A stretch of DNA of 64,000 nucleotides from Serendipita indica DSM 11827 (taxonomy: Eukaryota; Basidiomycota; Agaricomycetes; Sebacinales; Serendipitaceae). Both the position numbers and the translations under genes were made by a program. Location of the stretch: positions 1 through 64,000 of the forward strand of contig CAJVGD010000042.1 of assembly GCA_910890315.1 (NCBI GenBank). The letters are read 5' to 3'. Numbering within the stretch: the stretch's first letter is position 1; each line of letters begins with the position of its first letter. Of this stretch, positions 54,427-64,000 are shown piece by piece. The notes under the pieces are model-generated. The model worked only from the letters and a program-made list of their open reading frames with translations. It ran no database searches and had not been told where the DNA came from.

Positions 54427-55775
54427 CTAGAAGAAGAGATACGTAATGACAAACACCAATACGCTGACCATGGCCACTACGTTGAGCGGTACGCCGTCCG
54501 GTCGTGTCACGGTGCCAATGACACTCGCACTATCATCGAGACCAGCATCCGTCACACCATCCTGTACGCTCGTCCCGTCGTCGGAAAACACTGGCCGCCG
54601 CCTGATACCTTGCGTGTTCGAGTTGGCAAGGAGGGCTTGCAACCTAGCAATCTCCGCATTCGCTTCAGCCAGTTTAGCTGCATATTCAGCGCTATGGTCA
54701 TACGAAACCCGGGGGATCGTCGTCGACATGCTACCAACACCAACTTGGGCCGTTGACGAGGGCGAGATGATGGGTGTTGGAACGGATATAGCAACGGGTT
54801 CGTGTTCTTCATGTGATTGCTGTTCGTGTGCGTTGGCGAATTCGGCACCGTCTGGCGTATGTGCGCGGGGCTGATTACCAGAGCCTGCACCGAGCGAGTT
54901 TCGGGGCTCATTATCAAAGACTGGAATTCCGATCCCTGGAGCGTCTGCCGCGTGTCCATTATGCTGCTTGACGGTTTGATATCGGTGGAGGGTCTGCATC
55001 GCAGGATGAGTAGACTGGCACAAGAAAACGAATGGTATCCCTCACCGAGTCTCCCTCTGTCATAATACTGGCCTGGTTCAAGTCGTGCTCATCCTCCTCT
55101 TGCAGTGCACCTTCTGCTGGGAGGTACACGACACGTAGCTTTTGTTGGTTGAGTTTGATGTGATCGTCTCCAGCCACAGAAGCCCACTATAAGGGATTAG
55201 AGTGAATATTAATGGCAACTGTAACATACAAAGTCGTTGGCGTTTAGGTGGTCCTTTTCATCTGGAATCATGGTGCTCTGGACGAGAAACTTGTCCTTGC
55301 ATTTGAACGAGAGCGGTGGATCCTCCTTCATAGGCTGTAGGAGAACTAGACAGTCTTGTAAGCGAGCCTGGAGACGGCTTGTGCGGACAACGGACGGCGA
55401 CACGCACCGGAAACATCGACACTCTCCCCGGGCTGGACTCTGCCAGAATTCGGACGCACGCAGTAGAGCTAAAGGCGAATAAATAAACGACAGTCTGGGC
55501 ATGCAGCGCGGACGAGCTCGTCGCCAACAAGGGCCTAGAGGATGACGAAACAAACCTTTGGTGCCGTCGTCTTGACTTTGAAAGCGATTGGCTGTTCATG
55601 AGGATTGTGTACGGTGAGTGTTTGTTTCACAAGCTGGGTGAATGGCTCTAACGGTGCGCCCGTCAGCGAAAACAAGATTCCAAAGCCGGCCGTTGCTCCG
55701 CCCGTGGGAGCACGATAAGCAGGAATACTGACTGCGAAATGCAAGTTGCGAAGATGGTTCAAGGTTGACGCTCAT
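54427..55775 (-). CDS. SCS2: VAP/Scs2-type ER membrane protein (MSP domain)
   Basis: Tail-anchored ER protein that recruits FFAT-motif proteins to contact sites. The first exon 55775-55733 (MSVNLEPSSQLAFR) joins a second at 55647-55556 (PFTQLVKQTLTVHNPHEQPI, AFKVKTTAPK), then LYCVRPNSGRVQPGESVDVS, VLLQPMKEDPPLSFKCKDKF and a .NANDF segment. The MSP core with K(T/V)TAPK.YCVRPN is unmistakable. After a linker come a coiled coil (YAAKLAEANAEIARLQALLA) and a C-terminal hydrophobic anchor (LNVVAMVSVLVFVITYLFF) ending at 54427. The linker is Ser/His-rich. Splice phases agree across the domain. Confidence 0.92.
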
Positions 55776-55920
55776 GACACAGTCAAAGAGGGCGGCGTGC
55801 CTGCCTGGTGGTATCGGTTCAAGGTGTGGTTCCCACTCCGACGCCCCTCTGCACCCCGTTCATTCGCACTAAAACCAGCAATATTTCTGGAGAATAATAG
55901 TATGATTTGTGATAGTATCA

Positions 55921-57201
55921 TCAGTCTAGCCACAGTAGACAGTCCTCTTCCTCCAGTCCTTGTTTACCTTGCGCCGCATCTGACATGTCAAGCTCTTCGT
56001 CCATCATCGACCACACGTGCTCCTCCGGCGCCGAAGGAGTGACCTAGACCATTCAACGTTGAACCTCGCTGTCCTCGAGGCGCTCACCGGCATGGTGCTT
56101 GCATAGTCAGACAGCGTTGCGTCGCCCAAGACATGATACGCATCCAACCCAGCCCCGCTTGCTGCCCATCCTACTGGTAGGTCGCCCAAGTCATGATCAA
56201 TTACTCCCTCGTATTCGTCCATATCCAAGACGTCTTCGTCAAATCCATACGACTCTTGAGAAGCAAGATAGCCAGGCCCTTGCTCGTCCTCCACAAGCTC
56301 GAGGGTTCCCAGAGACGGTGAAGTCGTTTTTGACCTTTTCTACTCCGTTCTAGCAGGATGACGATGATAGCCACAGGACCTACCACTGAAACCTTTGGCT
56401 TGAGAGTGCTTTGACAGATCCTCGTTACCGCAAATTGTAATAGCTCAGAGGTGGTAGAAGGAGATGAGAGTGAGTCGACATCAGTCAGCTCAAATTGTTC
56501 GCGAATGAGCGCTTGAGAAGCGTAGGCTTGCTTCCTGATTCTCTAATGTACGGTTAGAAGCTCTGGAAATCAAGATATGCATCACTTTGAGTTGTTTCTT
56601 GAGCCTGGTTTGGAACACTGCATCTTGCGAAAGCGAGAGCAATCGGTCCACATATCCTCCCATGCGGAGTGCCATGTCCATTTCCCGCGGTATGACCTAG
56701 ATCGCTCTTGTCATAATAGGAGACGAACGTGAGCACAGACCTCTTTGAGTTGACTAAACCCGAGGGGGAGATTCCTAAGGGAGAAGCTGAGAACGCGCAT
56801 GGCCCAATGTGATTCCGGTACCTAGGAAGATGCAAGAACAAGAACCTGTGCACTGCATCGTCCAATAATGTGCGAAGCGGGAGAAAGAGCTCTTGGGATT
56901 CGGGAAAGGCGATCGGTTTGATGCGATAGTCCAGTGCAATATAGTCCAACGTAGCGTAAGGAGGATGAATAGTGCAAGGAGCGCCCTTCATTTCGACTGT
57001 GGGACCGATAAGCGGGTGTGATCAAAGGCAAGAGGTGACCGCACCTGTGAGATTTGTGTCTCCTGTGGGTGTAACAGTCGATATATTCAGAATGTCTGCG
57101 TTCTGTGGGAATTTAGAGTTCATCCACTGCGTTGAATCGCAACCCACGGCCAGCAAATGCTGCAACAAGTGATCTCTAAACAGAATAGGTGTGTTTTGCA
57201 T
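55921..57201 (-). CDS. Unknown multi-exon protein
   Basis: Likely start at 57201 (MQNTPILFRDHLLQHLLAV). The next parts are FPQNADILNISTVTPTGDTN, then VEMKGAPCTIHPPYATLDYI, FPESQELFLPLRTLLDD, VPESHWAMRVLSFSLRNLPL, EMDMALRMGGYVDRLLSL, and IRKQAYASQALIREQFELTD. The C-terminus is acidic: GFDEDVLDMDEYEGVIDHDL and EEHVWSMMDEELDMSDAAQ. Looks like an alpha/beta core plus helices and an acidic tail. One intron (about 32 bp near 56830) would be unusually short. The upstream open frame to 57369 reads into the PKC1 start region and is probably not coding. I do not recognise the family. Confidence 0.5.
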
Positions 57202-57399
57202 GAAAACTATGCGAAATGAGCGTGCAACGGTGATTGGAAGCTGCTTTGGCGCGGATTTCGACGGCATCAGGGCGACGCCACCGAGGACGGCGAGAGCATT
57301 TGCAGCAAGAGTAAGCTGTGCAGTCTCTGATTTGAGAATAATCCTTGGGAACCGACGCGCGACGGTCATGGGGCGGTCCAAATCTTGAACTCTGCGACA

Positions 57400-61344
<3,945 letters not shown>

Positions 61345-61555
61345 GCAATGGACCAGAACCAACTGTGTGGAGAGGACGCTGGGCGACCGTACGCTTGCCG
61401 CGATGTAGCATTCTACGACTATTTCCTTTATTTACGACTCTTGAATATGACTTGATTCACTACGTATCGAGGCAGGTGGAACTGCCATCTTCTCCTGACC
61501 GCGTCTGCCATTATTGTAACAATGCTCGTGTGGCTATACTGCTGAACAGGCATAA

Positions 61556-62506
61556 ATGAAGCGAGCATTGGTGGCTTATTCTTCTGACTCGGAAACAGAG
61601 CCTCCGCCAACAAAAAGGTTGACAATCGCCTTCTCATGGGTTGTTCTTTCCTGACGCGCAGGTAGAAAGAAGGCACTCCCTAAGCTCTCTGAGAGTCTTA
61701 CCATCCCCGCACCTGTCGACGATCCAAGTAAACACCAAGGCCGCAAACGCAGTCAACCATATGTCGAAGGTCAATTCGCTGGATATGTTTACATCCCAAT
61801 TCTCCTAGACGCGCCATTCAAAACGCTTCTCAACCAGGTAATGCAAGATGTGCATGCCCAAGTTCAAGGCGTTCATACGCTCTTCAATTCTGGCGCTGTA
61901 AGGATCGAGAATGAAGAAGACAACACAAAGAATTCACGCGACGATACGGGAATGGAGATGGATGAAGAGGAGCTGCATTTGAGTCTCTCGCGACCCATTT
62001 ACCTTCGTGAACACCAACGCGACATGGCGAGGAGACATGTGAAGCGACTCGCGGATACCTCGAATGCGTATGACCTCTTCTCCATTCTTAGATAGATATT
62101 GATGCGCACTCTAGGTTCAAGTTTTCACTTGCCTCGTTTACAATCCTGACGAATGATGAGAAGACACGATCATTTCTGGCAGTCGAGGTCGGTGCGGGTC
62201 ATGCAGAAGTAAGTTTAGCACCATTTACCATGAATCTACTAACAATCAAAGTTTGAAGCCTTCTCTAATGGCCTGAACCCGCTTTTGACAGAACTCCGAC
62301 AACCATTGTACTATTCTTCAGCACGCTATCACATCTCATTTGCTTGGATACTAAGCGAATCTGAATCTGGAAATGGTGGTTTGTCAGAAGACCTGGCAAA
62401 GCAGCTGGATGACAAGTATGGCTCAAGGCTGCGGGACATTATCATGGATGTAGACAAGATCAACCTCAAGATTGGGAAACAGATCCAAAAGTGTCGATTA
62501 AAGTAG
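61556..62506 (+). CDS. USB1: U6 snRNA 3'-5' exoribonuclease Usb1
   Basis: 2H phosphodiesterase that trims the oligo(U) end of U6 snRNA and leaves a 2',3'-cyclic phosphate. Exons: 61556-61617, 61666-62067, 62115-62208, 62252-62506. The two catalytic HxS motifs are visible: LHLSLSRPIYLREHQ and YHISFAWIL. The family context is FAGYVYIPILLDAPFKTLL and SFLAVEVGAGHAEFEAFS. The N-terminus RALVAYSSDSETEPPP is the usual short acidic start (YSSDSE). It ends 33 bp before the stop of the opposite METTL25-like gene, so the two 3' UTRs must overlap. Confidence 0.92.
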
Positions 62507-62539
62507 ATTAGTTGACGGATAGACGAGGGCGTTGTACAG

Positions 62540-64000
62540 CTATACTTTCCACACGAGCGCCGTGTTTCTGAGACTTCCCGTCGATTGGTCAAACAAGTTG
62601 ATCAGCTGTACATTCTCCTTTCTTCCAGATAGGGTTTCGCTTGGCTGCTCGGACAAAGCTGAATGGACAGCCTCAAAGAGGAACCAATATCGATCGAGCA
62701 CAAGTAGACTCTCGACAAGTGGTCCCAAAAAGCACCGCAGCACTTGGAACACTTGGATCTTCTGCACCAGCTCTGTCTCGTATGGGCATAAATCCGATTC
62801 CATATCTCCCTCTCGTGTCAGGAGTAAAGGTTGGACCCCGTTTGTTACCGATGAGAAAGTGTGTTGTTGTGCAATTCCGAGCTTGATTCGTGCTGCTTTG
62901 AGAAAAGTTGGAAAGTCCTTGTATACAGACGTCGCAAGTCTACCGATCCGTCGCGTACGCCAGTCGACATCGTCAAGATTTGGTGGCCACTCTTCTCCCA
63001 CTCTAGTCACTCTGTCCGCGGTCGCCACACTGTCGGACTTGGACTGCGTTTCCGCCCGATATGCCACAGGTAGCCTGCGGGCGAGGAGAGCACGATAGGC
63101 AATTTTACGCATCGATAACGCTGTCGAAGATGGGATCTCAAAGGGCAAATTTGCCCTCTCAGGAGCTGGAGGTGTTTCAAGGGACCACGTCTTTGGTGCC
63201 TGTGCAGCCAGATGCAGATGTTGCGTGTCAAGTCTGAAGGGTTCTGCGTCAGCTCTAGCTCCATCTGCATTTCTGCATATCGAGAGTTCGCTGGCGAGTT
63301 TGTTGGAGAGCGGGAAACCTGGATTTTCATCAGTTTGGGTAGAATAGGCGACGATGGCTTACTCGAGGTTGTCATCATGTTGTAGCAACATCCCACAACG
63401 ACGCACCCTACCAGTTCGAACAGCTTTGTACTTGAATTTGACTGAGAAGGTGAGAGCTGACGGCGAATAAAGCTGAGAATAGCGGGAGTCAGGTCTCCAC
63501 ATGCGTGTAAACCGACGACAACGATTGGAAATAGTCCACCATGTTGGGGAAGCAATGTTTGTGATCGATCGTGTTCTTGAATCCATTCATTGATTGTATT
63601 TGTCAATGCATCCGCGTCGTCGATGAACACAGTCCGATTTGATACGCTCCCTTTTAAGTCTTCTTCTTTGCCTTTCCCGATTTCTATGGTATCGCGTTTT
63701 GCACTTGTGGTCGTTGCGTCGATGTCTGTGGTCTTTGAACCTTGCTCGTTCGTCACCTCCTTCGGCTCATCAGATTCTCGTCCTTTTGAACGCTCCTTTC
63801 TTCTCTCCCCCACAGCAGCTGTTGTAGAGTCCAACCAATCCGTACGAGCCAGTGAACCTTTGGTCTGGTTCTCATCCCTATCGAGGGCGAGGACGTGAAA
63901 GCCATACGCGGCAAGTGCACGTGAGAGATAACCCTGCATTCCACTCGTTATTTTTCATTCATGCGCGCGTTTCTTGGACATCCTACCTGACCTGCACCAA
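62540..64000 (-). CDS. METTL25-family methyltransferase (partial at window edge)
   Basis: SAM-dependent methyltransferase of the METTL25/RRNAD1 family, with its N-terminus beyond the right edge. The SAM loop GAGQGYLSRALAAYGFHVLA is rebuilt across an intron just before 63939. Downstream are VVVGLHACGDLTPAILSFIR, the characteristic VGCVVVGCCYNMMTTS, then GFPLSNKLASEL, LHLAAQAPKTW, SMRKIAYRALLARRLPV, and a helical C-terminus. The stretch between GYLSRAL and GLHACGD carries a long Lys/Glu/Thr-rich insert. The biochemical substrate in fungi is not established (METTL25 proteins may act on RNA or histidine). Confidence 0.85.

Noticed and set aside
57022-57369. Possible small ATP synthase subunit (MTVARRFPRIILK..)
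   Set aside because: It vaguely resembles subunit K, but the frame lies only 30 bases from the PKC1 start, splicing is unconvincing, and the expected C-terminal motif is missing.

Overview
The window is nuclear DNA of a filamentous basidiomycete, most likely an Agaricomycete (Cantharellales such as Rhizoctonia/Ceratobasidium is a guess). Nearly every conserved gene is cut into many exons by introns of about 45-60 bp. The gene set is fungal (V-ATPase proteolipid, PKC1, NOP56, LAG1 ceramide synthase, VTS1, IGO1, PPC89/Cep57, EAF7, TRP4). Several families are typical of mushrooms (DUF6533, DUF6593, phi-like GSTs, mucin-like one-pass membrane proteins). There is no operon structure. I worked out exon joins by reading phase, splice sites and family motifs by eye.

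Layout. 0.9-5.2 kb: mitochondrial NAD+ carrier (-), DUF427 protein (+), VMA3 (+), DUF6593-like protein (-). 5.2-12.4 kb: gene-poor. It holds a decayed inverted copy ('copy A', about 6.6-9.9 kb) of a block also present at 34.5-42 kb, plus a tRNA-like stretch near 10.5 kb. 12.4-26.7 kb: C2H2-like protein (+), DCAF4-like WD40 protein (+), a frameshifted GST (-) with a small GST relic beside it, a mucin-like membrane protein (+), NOP56 (-), VTS1 (-). 27.0-29.6 kb: two intronless ORFs of a small unnamed family. 30.6-33.5 kb: a GST (+) with a tandemly duplicated promoter, then a DUF6533 membrane protein (-). 34.5-42 kb: 'copy B', with an intronless family member (+), intact TRP4/trpD (-), a 3.65-kb insert carrying two unknown genes, and an unknown Lys/Glu-rich gene (-). 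42.7-64 kb: dense housekeeping genes: LAG1, alpha-actinin, IGO1, PPC89/Cep57-like, histidine phosphatase, EAF7, VAP/SCS2, an unknown gene, PKC1, USB1, and a METTL25-type methyltransferase running off the right edge.

The main novelty candidate is the intronless family, called the 'KLSL-tail' family here (four members: 9189-9782, 27001-27720, 28777-29562, 34534-35226). Its members share a central KLD(L/I)L motif and a C-terminal tail ending KLSLxIP plus one residue (a weaker form in one member), inside otherwise dissimilar, probably disordered sequence. The tail resembles MAP-kinase docking (D-site) peptides. The second theme is an inverted segmental duplication: A and the GST pseudogene on the left mirror the intact GST and B on the right. 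One arm is decaying, and each arm has its own insertion. Apparent single-base frameshifts in NOP56 and PKC1, which should be essential, may be assembly errors and should be checked first.
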